DNA of 43,613 nucleotides from Bacteroidales bacterium (lineage in GTDB: Bacteria; Bacteroidota; Bacteroidia; Bacteroidales; UBA932): contig JAFVWT010000011.1 of NCBI GenBank assembly GCA_017501525.1, positions 195,037 through 238,649 on the forward strand, in the 5' to 3' direction. Of the stretch, positions 8,628 to 17,217 are shown one piece after another. Position numbers and translations under genes: made by a program. Below the pieces are notes generated by a model. That model had not been told where the DNA came from. It made no database searches and saw only the letters and a list, made by a program, of their open reading frames with translations. Each line of letters starts with the position of its first letter. The first letter of the stretch is position 1.

Positions 8628-11450
8628 TTATTTAACAACGGGTATCAGATTTCTGTCGCCGTATCCGTTATCTACTCTTGATACATAAGGCCAGAATTTG
8701 TTCTCACGTATCCATTCGAGCGGATATGCAGCTTTTTCACGAGAATAAGGGTGAGACCAATTGTCTGCGCAGACTTCGTCAGCGGTGTGAGGTGCCATCT
8801 TCACTACGTTGTCCACTTTGTCTGCTTTACCGTCCCTGATTTCCTCGCACTCTCTCTTGATGGATATGAGAGCATCGATAAATCTGTCAAGTTCTTCGAG
8901 AGATTCACTTTCGGTAGGCTCTACCATCAAGGTTTCATGTACAGGGAATGAAAGGGTAGGTGCATGGAAACCATAGTCCATAAGTCTCTTTGCAATGTCT
9001 GTAGCATCCACTCCGTAGTCTGCCTTATAATTCTGAAGGTCGACAATACATTCGTGTGCAACTCTACCGGTCACACCTGTATAGAAAATCTTGAATTCTT
9101 TAGATAGTCTGGTGGCCATATAGTTTGCATTTACGATAGCCATCTCTGTCGCTTTGCGAAGTCCTTGAGCACCGAGCAACTTGATATATGCATGGGTGAT
9201 AGGAGCCAATAGTGGACTTCCGTAAGGGGCAGAAGCTACTGCTGTCATCTTTTCACCACCGCAAGCAGGTACTACAGGGTGTCCGGGAAGGAATGGTGTA
9301 AGATGTTTGGCAACGCATATTGCACCAACTCCGGGACCGCCACCGCCATGAGGCATAGCAAATGTCTTGTGCAGGTTCAAGTGGCATACGTCGGCACCGA
9401 TAAAGCCGGGATTGGTAATTCCTACCTGACCGTTCATGTTTGCTCCGTCCATGTAGACTTGACCGCCGTTTTCGTGGATGATGTTACAGATTTCGCGAAT
9501 CTTCACTTCAAATACACCGTGTGTAGAAGGATATGTAATCATTATACCGACAAGTGATTCTTTGTTTGCAATAGCTTTTGCGCGCAAGTCTTCAACGTCG
9601 ATGTTTCCGTTTTCGTCGCAACCGACCAAAATGATATTGAAACCTGCCATAGCCGCACTTGCAGGGTTGGTTCCGTGTGCCGAGGTGGGGATAATAATGG
9701 TGTTTCTATTTCCTTCACCTTTGGACTCCATATATGCCCTGATGGTCATAAGTCCGGCATATTCACCTGCGGAGCCTGCGTTGGGTTGAAGTGAACAGCT
9801 GTCAAAGCCAGTGATTGTACTCAAGTCTTTTGCAAGTTCATCGAGAATACGGAGGTATCCTTGAGTTTGCCAAGCAGGAGCAAATGGATGGACATCTGTA
9901 AGTTCGCTCCAACTTAGAGGGAGCATTTCAGCAGCAGCATTAAGTTTCATGGTACAAGAACCAAGAGGAATCATTGAGTGAGTCAATGAAATGTCTCTGC
10001 GTTCCAGTTTCTTAATGTAACGCATCATCTCAGTTTCAGAGTGATATTTGTTGAATATGCTCTCTGTGAGGAATGGAGTCTCTCTTTTCATGAATATGTT
10101 TGAGAGGGCATCGCAGCAACATTCAAGTGAAATGCCGAAAATTTCAGCAATCTTGCGTGCTTCTTCGCAGTCAGAAAGTTCGTCAAATGATATTTGAACG
10201 CACTCGTTGCAAGGATAGTAGAAGTTAAATCCTGCAGCTTCAGCCTTTTCTCTAATCTGCTCGGCACTGATACCTTTGATACGGATAGTGTCGAAGAAGT
10301 TTTCGTTTGCAATCTGGTAGCCTGCCTTGCGTAGATTAGCAGCAATGACATGTGCATATTTATATCCGTTCATTGCTATTTCGCTGATACCTTTAGGACC
10401 ATGATATGCTGCGTACATACCTGACATTACAGCCATTAACGCTGTAGCTGTACAAATATTGGAGGTAGCTTTCTCCCTTTTGATATGTTGTTCGCGGGTT
10501 TGCAATGCAAGTCTGAAACCGGGTTTGCCAAGTCTGTCGATAGAAAGACCGATAATTCGGCCGGGGATATTTCTCTTGTATTGGTCGCGGGTGGCCATCC
10601 AACCTGCGGTAGGACCGCCATAACCCATACCAAGTCCGAATCTTTGGGATGTTCCTACGGCAATGTCAGCACCCCATGCAGCAGGTTCCTTGAGAACTGA
10701 GAGTGCGAGAAGGTCACAATATGCGGCAACCAGAATACCTGACTGATGTGCTTTTTCGCAGAATTCAGAGTAGTCGCGAACATCACCATCCGCTGCAGGA
10801 TATTGAAGCAATGCTCCATAGCACATAGGGTCGAAACCATTTGAGATTATCTCTTTATAGTCTCCTACTATCAATTCTATTCCAAGACCTTTGGCTCTGG
10901 TCTGTACCACAGAAAGGACATGTGGGAAAATATTGTTATCAATGAAGAACTTGTTTTTACCTGCTTTGATAGCATCGCGGCTTCTCAAATCGAGAATCAT
11001 TCTCATAGCCTCTCCGGCAGCTGTCGCATCGTCAAGCATAGAGCAGTTTGACATAGAGAAACCAGTTAGAGATGAAATCATTGTCTGGAAGTTGATTAGC
11101 GCTTCAAGACGACCTTGAGAAATCTCAGCCTGATAAGGGGTGTAAGATGTGTACCAGCTTGGATTTTCAAAAATATTTCTTGTGATTACCGGCAATGATG
11201 CAGTTCTGTAAAATCCTAAACCGATAAGAGACTTGAATTTTTTATTTTGTGATGCTATCTCCTTAAGATTAGAGAGATATTTGCTTTCACTGACATGATT
11301 GTCAATTTTTATAGGTTCATCAAGAAGAATGTCTGAAGGGATAGTCTGTCTGATGAGTTCATCTACCGAAGAAACACCGATAACATCCAACATATATTGG
11401 ATCTGTGATTCTCTTGGGCCATTGTGTCTGTCTACAAAATTTAGTGGCAT
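8628..11450 (-). CDS. gcvP: Glycine dehydrogenase (decarboxylating), P-protein of the glycine cleavage system
   Basis: 940 residues, the length of the single-chain (fused alpha/beta) P-protein. It starts with the family pattern FVDRHNGPRE and contains YTPYQAEISQGRLEAL in the N-terminal half. The pyridoxal-phosphate lysine lies in HLNLHKTF (near residue 695), next to the glycine-rich PHGGGGPG loop. It decarboxylates glycine and passes the aminomethyl group to lipoylated GcvH; no gcvH or gcvT is in the window. A promoter with a perfect TATATTTG box lies at 11500-11507. There is no terminator between gcvP and the BACON gene 16 nt downstream, an unexpected metabolic/secreted pairing. Confidence 0.97.
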   Translation of the reverse strand: MPLNFVDRHNGPRESQIQYMLDVIGVSSVDELIRQTIPSDILLDEPIKIDNHVSESKYLSNLKEIASQNKKFKSLIGLGFYRTASLPVITRNIFENPSWYTSYTPYQAEISQGRLEALINFQTMISSLTGFSMSNCSMLDDATAAGEAMRMILDLRSRDAIKAGKNKFFIDNNIFPHVLSVVQTRAKGLGIELIVGDYKEIISNGFDPMCYGALLQYPAADGDVRDYSEFCEKAHQSGILVAAYCDLLALSVLKEPAAWGADIAVGTSQRFGLGMGYGGPTAGWMATRDQYKRNIPGRIIGLSIDRLGKPGFRLALQTREQHIKREKATSNICTATALMAVMSGMYAAYHGPKGISEIAMNGYKYAHVIAANLRKAGYQIANENFFDTIRIKGISAEQIREKAEAAGFNFYYPCNECVQISFDELSDCEEARKIAEIFGISLECCCDALSNIFMKRETPFLTESIFNKYHSETEMMRYIKKLERRDISLTHSMIPLGSCTMKLNAAAEMLPLSWSELTDVHPFAPAWQTQGYLRILDELAKDLSTITGFDSCSLQPNAGSAGEYAGLMTIRAYMESKGEGNRNTIIIPTSAHGTNPASAAMAGFNIILVGCDENGNIDVEDLRAKAIANKESLVGIMITYPSTHGVFEVKIREICNIIHENGGQVYMDGANMNGQVGITNPGFIGADVCHLNLHKTFAMPHGGGGPGVGAICVAKHLTPFLPGHPVVPACGGEKMTAVASAPYGSPLLAPITHAYIKLLGAQGLRKATEMAIVNANYMATRLSKEFKIFYTGVTGRVAHECIVDLQNYKADYGVDATDIAKRLMDYGFHAPTLSFPVHETLMVEPTESESLEELDRFIDALISIKRECEEIRDGKADKVDNVVKMAPHTADEVCADNWSHPYSREKAAYPLEWIRENKFWPYVSRVDNGYGDRNLIPVVK

Positions 11451-11486
11451 AATATATATTTTAATTAATGAGTTAATACAACTTTC

Positions 11487-11501
11487 TGTTGTTCCACAAC
11501 A
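11487..11501. repeat. 6-3-6 inverted repeat at the gcvP promoter, operator-like
   Basis: TGTTGT, TCC, ACAACA forms a perfect 6-bp inverted repeat. Its right end touches the -7 box of the gcvP promoter (11500-11507), so it covers the expected start of transcription. A regulator or a short RNA hairpin is possible; there is no U-tract. Seen in sequence; function inferred. Confidence 0.35.
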
Positions 11502-11534
11502 AATATAGAAAAAATACTAATTCCATCTATCAAA
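11500..11534 (-). promoter_or_regulatory. gcvP promoter
   Basis: On the minus strand the -7 box TATATTTG (11507-11500) is perfect. A TTTG at 11534-11531 could be the -33 box, with a rather long 23-nt spacer, and lies inside the 3' end of rodA. The leader to the ATG at 11450 is about 40 nt. Confidence 0.65.
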
Positions 11535-12938
11535 ATCTAACCTTATGTAAATAAATAACAATACTGTAAAGGTCATAAATGAGGACCCTCCGTAGCTGAT
11601 TAGTGGCAGTGGTATCCCCACAACCGGCATAATTCCGATTGTCATACCGATATTTATAAATACATGCATAAAGAGATATGATGCGATGCAATATCCGAAA
11701 ACTCTTGTAAATTTATCCTTCTGTCTCTCTGCTGTAAGGAGTATGTTCAATATTATTGTAAAGAACACTCCTATTACGGCAACAGCTCCGACAAATCCCC
11801 ATTCTTCTCCGATTGTGCAAAATATGAAGTCGGTACTCTGCTCTGGCACAAAGTTGAACTTTGTCTGAGTACCCTGGAGAAATCCTTTTCCAATAAATCC
11901 TCCTGAGCCGATAGCGATCTTTGACTGATTCACATTGTATCCGGCACCTTGCAAATCTTCGGATATTCCCAATAGATGTTCTATTCTGTCCCTGTGGTGG
12001 GGCTGGAGTATGTTGTCAAAGACAAAATCGACAGAGAAGATAATGATAAGTGATATTACGAAGGAGATAAATATCGGGAAGAAATATTTGTTTTTTCTTT
12101 TATATTCCCTTCTGCTGACAATAATTGCCGGGATAAGGATCATAATGCTTAGCCAATAATGGGGCTCTAACGGGTTGAGCTCACTTATTTGTGGAATTTG
12201 CAGAATCAGGGGAACAAATGCAGCTATTATGATGAAAACAAGATAGCTCAGTATCATTTTCATAGGTCTTCTTGAGAATGAAGTACGCATCACCCCAATT
12301 ATTCCTACAGCTACCAGCAGAGATACCGAGGGTGAATACTTCAATGTTAAAAGGAAGAGTATTACTGCAATACCAATCCAGCATAGGAACCAACCCGAGA
12401 GACCTTCGCGGTAGAAAACAAAAATTAATCCGAAGTAGACAAGTATTGTACCGACATCGGGCTGCATTGCAATCAGAAGTATCGGGATCAGGACCACCAT
12501 CACTGCTTTTAGAAACTCTTTTTTTGAGGACATCTTAAAGTTGTGTTGGCTCATTATGGTGCTAAGTAACAGTGCAGTAGATATTTTAGAGAACTCAGAT
12601 GGCTGAATGTTCATGGGGCCAATATCTATCCACGCCTTTGCTCCGTTGATCTCTTTCCCGATTATCAGTACAGCCACCAGCAAAATGGTAATCAATATGT
12701 AGAATGGAATTGCTGATGCGGAATATAATTTGGGACTTATCACAAACAGGATAAAGATGGCAACCAAAATTCCTCCCCCCATCCATATAAGTTGTGTTCC
12801 CCCTTTGTTCGCCAATGAGAATATTGAAGCTGTCTCTTCTGTGTAGGATGAGGCATATATGTTGAGCCACCCGAACAAAATCAGCAGCAGGTAGCAAATG
12901 ATCAGTGTCCAATTGAGTTTTCTATATGAATTCATCAC
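11517..12938 (-). CDS. rodA: Rod-shape peptidoglycan glycosyltransferase RodA
   Basis: 473 residues, a polytopic membrane protein of the SEDS (FtsW/RodA/SpoVE) family with about 10 or more hydrophobic segments. Family patterns are visible: NGAKAWIDIGPMNIQPSEF in the first third, GGFIGKGFLQGTQTKFNFVPE before STDFIFCTIGEEWGF, and PLPLISYGGSS near the C-terminus. RodA polymerises lipid II into glycan strands during side-wall growth together with PBP2, whose gene ends 6 nt upstream. It is somewhat longer than enterobacterial RodA because of an insert in the middle third with basic, lysine-rich loops. It is the last gene of the purH-mre-mrdA-rodA run; no terminator is seen before the gcvP promoter. 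Confidence 0.95.
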   Translation of the reverse strand: MMNSYRKLNWTLIICYLLLILFGWLNIYASSYTEETASIFSLANKGGTQLIWMGGGILVAIFILFVISPKLYSASAIPFYILITILLVAVLIIGKEINGAKAWIDIGPMNIQPSEFSKISTALLLSTIMSQHNFKMSSKKEFLKAVMVVLIPILLIAMQPDVGTILVYFGLIFVFYREGLSGWFLCWIGIAVILFLLTLKYSPSVSLLVAVGIIGVMRTSFSRRPMKMILSYLVFIIIAAFVPLILQIPQISELNPLEPHYWLSIMILIPAIIVSRREYKRKNKYFFPIFISFVISLIIIFSVDFVFDNILQPHHRDRIEHLLGISEDLQGAGYNVNQSKIAIGSGGFIGKGFLQGTQTKFNFVPEQSTDFIFCTIGEEWGFVGAVAVIGVFFTIILNILLTAERQKDKFTRVFGYCIASYLFMHVFINIGMTIGIMPVVGIPLPLISYGGSSFMTFTVLLFIYIRLDFDRWN

Positions 12939-12944
12939 TAACTT

Positions 12945-14819
12945 CTATTTTTTCTTTTTCTTTGGTCTGACATAGTCTGGGCTTGCCGGTACTTTGTGCA
13001 GAAGAGATGCTTGTGAAATCCTATCCTCCAGCCATTTGCGGTTGGGGTCAATTTCACCGTTGAGGTATTTTTCTACCATAAGGGATGCTACGGGGGCGGC
13101 CCATGTGGCGCCAAATCCTGCATTTTCAACATATACGGCAATGGCTATCTGTGGATTCTCTCTTGGGGCAAAGCATACGAAAACAGCATGTTCATCGCCA
13201 TGTGGATTCTCGGCTGTACCTGTTTTTCCACAAATGTCGAGACCGGGAACTGCGGCAATGGTGGCTGTCGCTCCTGAGCCAGGTTTTGAGTTAACAGCCT
13301 TGTACATTCCGTCAATAACACTCTCAAAATGGGTCGTGTCGACAAGAGTGTAATGTTTTTCCTTATATTTTTTGTTTAGTTCGGCATCATGATGATCCTT
13401 TATGATGTGAGGAATGTAGTAATATCCTCTATTTGCAATGGTTGCAGCTAAGTTTGCAAGTTGTAGTGGAGTGGCACCAAGTTCACCTTGTCCGATTGAG
13501 AGGGAAATGATTGAGAGATAGTTCCATCTCCCTTTTCCGTATATTTTATTATAGGTCTGAGCAGTAGGTACGAAACCGCTTTTCTCCGAGGGAAAGTCAC
13601 TGCCGAGTTTCACTCCAAAACCAAAACTTGTAACATATTTGTACCATGCGTTGTATGCTTCTTCAGTAGAGTTGTATTTCGAATTTCCCAGCAGGTTTCT
13701 GAAAAGGTAACAATAGTATGAGTTACAAGATGCCATAATCGACTCCTTGAACCCTAAAGGAGATTTGTGTGGGTGGCACCCCAGGGTCAATCCCTTTGCG
13801 CTAAAACCATTGTTGCAGGGATATTGGGTATGAATGGTGACGGCTTCTTCCTGAAGTCCGATTAAGGCATTGACCAGCTTGAATACCGAACCGGGAGGTT
13901 GTGGTGACATGATGGAACGGTTGAACATAGGTTTGAACGGGCTTCTGGAGATACTGTCGTAGTGTTTGTTTATCTCCCCCAGAATAGCGACGTCTATACC
14001 CGGACTGGAGATCATTGAGAGTATTTCACCCGAAGAGGGCTCAATAGCAATTACAGAGCCTACTTTGTTTTTCATTAGGAATTCTCCGTAGCTCTGCAGC
14101 TCTGCATCTATCGTGGAGACCACATCTTTTCCCTTTACTGCAGGTTTGTCGTATTCTCCATCCATGTATGACGACTGTATAGTATTGCGGGCATCTCTTA
14201 GAAAAATGTTATATCCTTTTTCTCCTCTGAGCAGACTTTCGCAACTCTCCTCAAGTCCGGTACTGCCGATATAATCTCCTTGCTGGTAATCAGGATTCTT
14301 TCTTAGAAATTCAGGTCCTACCTCAGTAATGTATCCCAACAGATTTCCCCCTGCATTGTATGGATACATTCGGGTAGTTCGCGGAATACCATAGAATTTT
14401 GGAAATTTGTAATTTACCTCAAGGAATCTGGCATATTGCTCCTGTGAGGTTTGCTTAAGGAATGTTACAGAGCGGAAACCTATCCTGCTTCTGTATTTTT
14501 TGTAATCTCTGAATGTCTTTCTGACATCCTCCAACTTCAGATTGAATATTCTGCAGAGCTCCAATGTGTCAAACTCCTTGACAAAGTGAGGAGTGACCAT
14601 TATATCATAAGTATTTTTATTTCCGACGAGAATTTTCCCGTTTCTGTCCAGAATCTGTCCTCTGGCAGGGTATAGAGTCTGGTAGTAGAATGCGTTGTTC
14701 TGGGCACTTATTTTAAAGCTATTATCTAGAATCTGCAATCTGAAGAGTTGGAATACCAATACGATAACAGCTAAGGACAAGCCAATAATCAGATGTTTTA
14801 CCCTATTGTTGCCTTGCAT
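12945..14819 (-). CDS. mrdA: Penicillin-binding protein 2 (class B transpeptidase)
   Basis: 624 residues. A single N-terminal membrane anchor (about 9-29) is followed by the dimerisation/pedestal domain (YPARGQILDRNG, then YPYNAGGNLLGYI). The transpeptidase domain has all three penicillin-binding motifs: SVFK with the nucleophile Ser near 310 (in PQPPGSVFK), SCN (in IMASCNSYYC) and KTGT near 532. The C-terminus is very basic (KKKKK). It cross-links new wall with RodA during elongation. It starts 2 nt after the mreD stop and is followed 6 nt later by rodA, the usual elongasome order. Confidence 0.96.
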   Translation of the reverse strand: MQGNNRVKHLIIGLSLAVIVLVFQLFRLQILDNSFKISAQNNAFYYQTLYPARGQILDRNGKILVGNKNTYDIMVTPHFVKEFDTLELCRIFNLKLEDVRKTFRDYKKYRSRIGFRSVTFLKQTSQEQYARFLEVNYKFPKFYGIPRTTRMYPYNAGGNLLGYITEVGPEFLRKNPDYQQGDYIGSTGLEESCESLLRGEKGYNIFLRDARNTIQSSYMDGEYDKPAVKGKDVVSTIDAELQSYGEFLMKNKVGSVIAIEPSSGEILSMISSPGIDVAILGEINKHYDSISRSPFKPMFNRSIMSPQPPGSVFKLVNALIGLQEEAVTIHTQYPCNNGFSAKGLTLGCHPHKSPLGFKESIMASCNSYYCYLFRNLLGNSKYNSTEEAYNAWYKYVTSFGFGVKLGSDFPSEKSGFVPTAQTYNKIYGKGRWNYLSIISLSIGQGELGATPLQLANLAATIANRGYYYIPHIIKDHHDAELNKKYKEKHYTLVDTTHFESVIDGMYKAVNSKPGSGATATIAAVPGLDICGKTGTAENPHGDEHAVFVCFAPRENPQIAIAVYVENAGFGATWAAPVASLMVEKYLNGEIDPNRKWLEDRISQASLLHKVPASPDYVRPKKKKK

Positions 14820-14821
14820 GG

Positions 14822-15337
14822 TTATTGTTTTTTAGGATTGCATATTATAAATAGTCCGATGGTCATGAGCAGATTTGCAACTAAGGAGATGGCAGTTCTC
14901 AATATGAATAATATCCATGACCAGTATCCAAGTGATTCTAAAGAGGTGTATGCTACGAGGTAAATCAACAAGATAAAGAACGCAAGGATAGAATATTTAC
15001 CAATGCCTGTGATTTGTGGAGTAGGGCGATTCTCTTTTTCAAGAAGATCTTTATTTATCAATGCCATTACAAGCCCTCTCTTTGCAAATGCGGCTGCAGT
15101 CAGAGCTGCGGCATTAATGCCTATGATTCCTCCACCCAGGAGATCGGCGACTATACCCACCATAAAACCTATAATGGTATTTGCCAATGTGCTGTTACGA
15201 TAGGGCATTGCAAGGATGATATATGGCAAAAGGGAAAGATGAAGGTAGAGACTGATATGGATGAACGAATCAATCAACCCCTGACCGATAATAAGAATTA
15301 TGGCGATTACAATATATTTGAAATCTCTTTTTGTCAT
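14822..15337 (-). CDS. mreD: Rod shape-determining membrane protein MreD
   Basis: 171 residues, nearly all hydrophobic, with about five membrane segments. Little sequence is conserved in this family; the call rests on size, membrane character, the GIVADLLGGGIIGINAAAL segment (typical MreD D-x-L-x-G pattern) and its place between mreC and mrdA. The start codon overlaps the mreC stop by 4 nt (15334-15337), so translation is coupled. MreD links MreC and the PBP2/RodA pair in the inner membrane. Confidence 0.88.
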   Translation of the reverse strand: MTKRDFKYIVIAIILIIGQGLIDSFIHISLYLHLSLLPYIILAMPYRNSTLANTIIGFMVGIVADLLGGGIIGINAAALTAAAFAKRGLVMALINKDLLEKENRPTPQITGIGKYSILAFFILLIYLVAYTSLESLGYWSWILFILRTAISLVANLLMTIGLFIICNPKKQ

Positions 15338-16167
15338 CTTTTATCTGAATTTTTCAATAACGTCTCAATTTCTTCTTTTTCTTTGAAGCATACTGCATAG
15401 ACAGTCATAAGGGTGTTGAAATCTTCTATCAGTTCCACAGACAATTCGTAATTTATGCCATTGTTCTTGCTCTTGCCTGTGATGGTGGCTATGGGCAGGT
15501 GTGGTGGATAAATCATTGAGTAACCGCTGGTTGTGACGGTGTCCCCTTTGATGATTTCTGTATGGATGGGAATATCCTTTAATAGTGCCTTTTTAGTGGA
15601 TTTTCCGTTCCAATAGAGTGTGCCAAATGTATTACTGCTTGATATAGTGGCACTTACCATATTTTCAATATCGAGTAATGAGCAGACTACAGAATACTTT
15701 TCTCCTGCAGTCAGGACATATCCTACAACCCCTTTTGCAGTAATTATTCCCATATCTTCTTTAATGCCGTCAGAAGTCCCTTTATCGATAACTATGACAT
15801 TGTGAAGTTTGTTTGTCTGATTGGAAATTACTCTTGCAGGAATATATGTGTAATCGGCATATTTATATAGGACCGAATCTGTCACGAGGGGATAATTCTC
15901 TCCGATATATTTTTCTAACGAATTGTTCCGGCTTCGGAGCAAAGCATTCTCTTGTGCCAGAATCTGATTATTCTCCTTAAGTGCAAAATATTCCTGCACA
16001 GAACTTATCTGCTTATTAATGGAGGCATTTACAGAATACAAACCTTTTATTATACCCGACTTTTGTACAAGTGTTGTCCGGCTTATCATAAAAATAGCCA
16101 ATCCCTCCAATATCAGGAATATGGAGAGATTGACAAATCGTACTATAAAGAGATTGTCTTTTCTCAT
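15334..16167 (-). CDS. mreC: Rod shape-determining protein MreC
   Basis: 277 residues: one N-terminal membrane anchor (about 9-29), a periplasmic coiled coil (about 55-95, SVQEYFALKENNQILAQENA) and two beta-barrel subdomains with family patterns (ARVISNQTNKLHNVIVIDKG and GVVGYVLTAGEKYSVV, then GTLYWNG). It activates PBP2 on the periplasmic side. It starts 5 nt after mreB and overlaps mreD by 4 nt. Confidence 0.94.
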   Translation of the reverse strand: MRKDNLFIVRFVNLSIFLILEGLAIFMISRTTLVQKSGIIKGLYSVNASINKQISSVQEYFALKENNQILAQENALLRSRNNSLEKYIGENYPLVTDSVLYKYADYTYIPARVISNQTNKLHNVIVIDKGTSDGIKEDMGIITAKGVVGYVLTAGEKYSVVCSLLDIENMVSATISSSNTFGTLYWNGKSTKKALLKDIPIHTEIIKGDTVTTSGYSMIYPPHLPIATITGKSKNNGINYELSVELIEDFNTLMTVYAVCFKEKEEIETLLKNSDKR

Positions 16168-16172
16168 TCAGC

Positions 16173-17192
16173 CTATCGAAGAAGGAATGGATATTTCGAT
16201 GTGCTTCTAAGTGCCATACTTGTACCGCGGGCCACAGCGCGAAGTGGATCCTCAGCGACATGGAACGGAATGTTGATTTTTTCATACAGGCGCTTGTCCA
16301 GGCCTCTGATAAGTGCCCCTCCACCTGTAAGGAAAATACCTCTTTCCACTATGTCCTGATATAGTTCGGGAGGTGTCTGTTCCAGAACAGATAGGACAGC
16401 CGCTTCTATCTTTGCCAATGATTTGTCAAGGCAATGGGCTATCTCATTACTTGTTACAGCAATCTCAACAGGGTGGGCAGTCATTAGATTAGGACCCCTT
16501 ACAATAAATGGTTCCGGTTGTTCATCAAGGTCCGGGAGGGCAGCTCCGATTCTTATCTTGATCTCCTCTGATGTCGGCTCTCCAACTTTGATATTGTGCT
16601 GTTGGCGCATATATTGTTGGATGTCAGATGTGAATACATCACCTGCCACTCTTATCGACTGGTTGGTAACAATACCACCCAATGATATTACTGCGATTTC
16701 AGTAGTACCTCCACCTATATCCACTACCATATTTCCGGTGGGAGCCTCCACATCCAGTCCGATACCCATAGCAGATGCCATCGGTTCGTATATAAGGTAG
16801 ATCTCTCTACCTCCGGCATGTTCGGAAGAGTCTCTTACAGCCCTGATTTCCACTTCTGTACTTCCTTTGGGAATACAAATTACCATTTTTATGTTTGGTG
16901 TGAAAATAGAACGTTTATAGTTAATCATCTTTACAAAACCTCGAATCATTTGTTCTGCTGCGTCGAAGTCTGCAATTACTCCGTCACGTAGGGGACGTAT
17001 GGTTTTGATGTTTGAGTGTGTCTTCTCTTGCATAAGTCTTGCTTTCTGGCCAAAGGCAATAGGTTTACCTGTTGTTTGGTCAAAAGCGACGATAGAGGGC
17101 TCATCTACCACTATTTTGCCATCCATCATTATAATGGTATTGGCTGTGCCAAGGTCTATCGCAAGTTCTTGTGTCAGAAATGGAAATGCCAT
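16173..17192 (-). CDS. mreB: Actin-like cytoskeletal protein MreB
   Basis: 339 residues, the usual size. Actin-fold ATP-binding motifs are present: IDLGTANT near the N-terminus, VVDIGGGTTEIAVISLGG in the middle, and LTGGGALIRGLDK near the end; EPMASAMGIGL precedes the second phosphate loop. It forms membrane-associated filaments that direct side-wall synthesis through MreC, MreD, PBP2 and RodA. It starts 25 nt after the purH stop, with no promoter recognised in that gap, so it is probably transcribed from upstream of or within purH. Confidence 0.97.
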   Translation of the reverse strand: MAFPFLTQELAIDLGTANTIIMMDGKIVVDEPSIVAFDQTTGKPIAFGQKARLMQEKTHSNIKTIRPLRDGVIADFDAAEQMIRGFVKMINYKRSIFTPNIKMVICIPKGSTEVEIRAVRDSSEHAGGREIYLIYEPMASAMGIGLDVEAPTGNMVVDIGGGTTEIAVISLGGIVTNQSIRVAGDVFTSDIQQYMRQQHNIKVGEPTSEEIKIRIGAALPDLDEQPEPFIVRGPNLMTAHPVEIAVTSNEIAHCLDKSLAKIEAAVLSVLEQTPPELYQDIVERGIFLTGGGALIRGLDKRLYEKINIPFHVAEDPLRAVARGTSMALRSTSKYPFLLR

Positions 17193-17217
17193 GTGCTTTC
17201 TTACTTGTTGTAAATTA

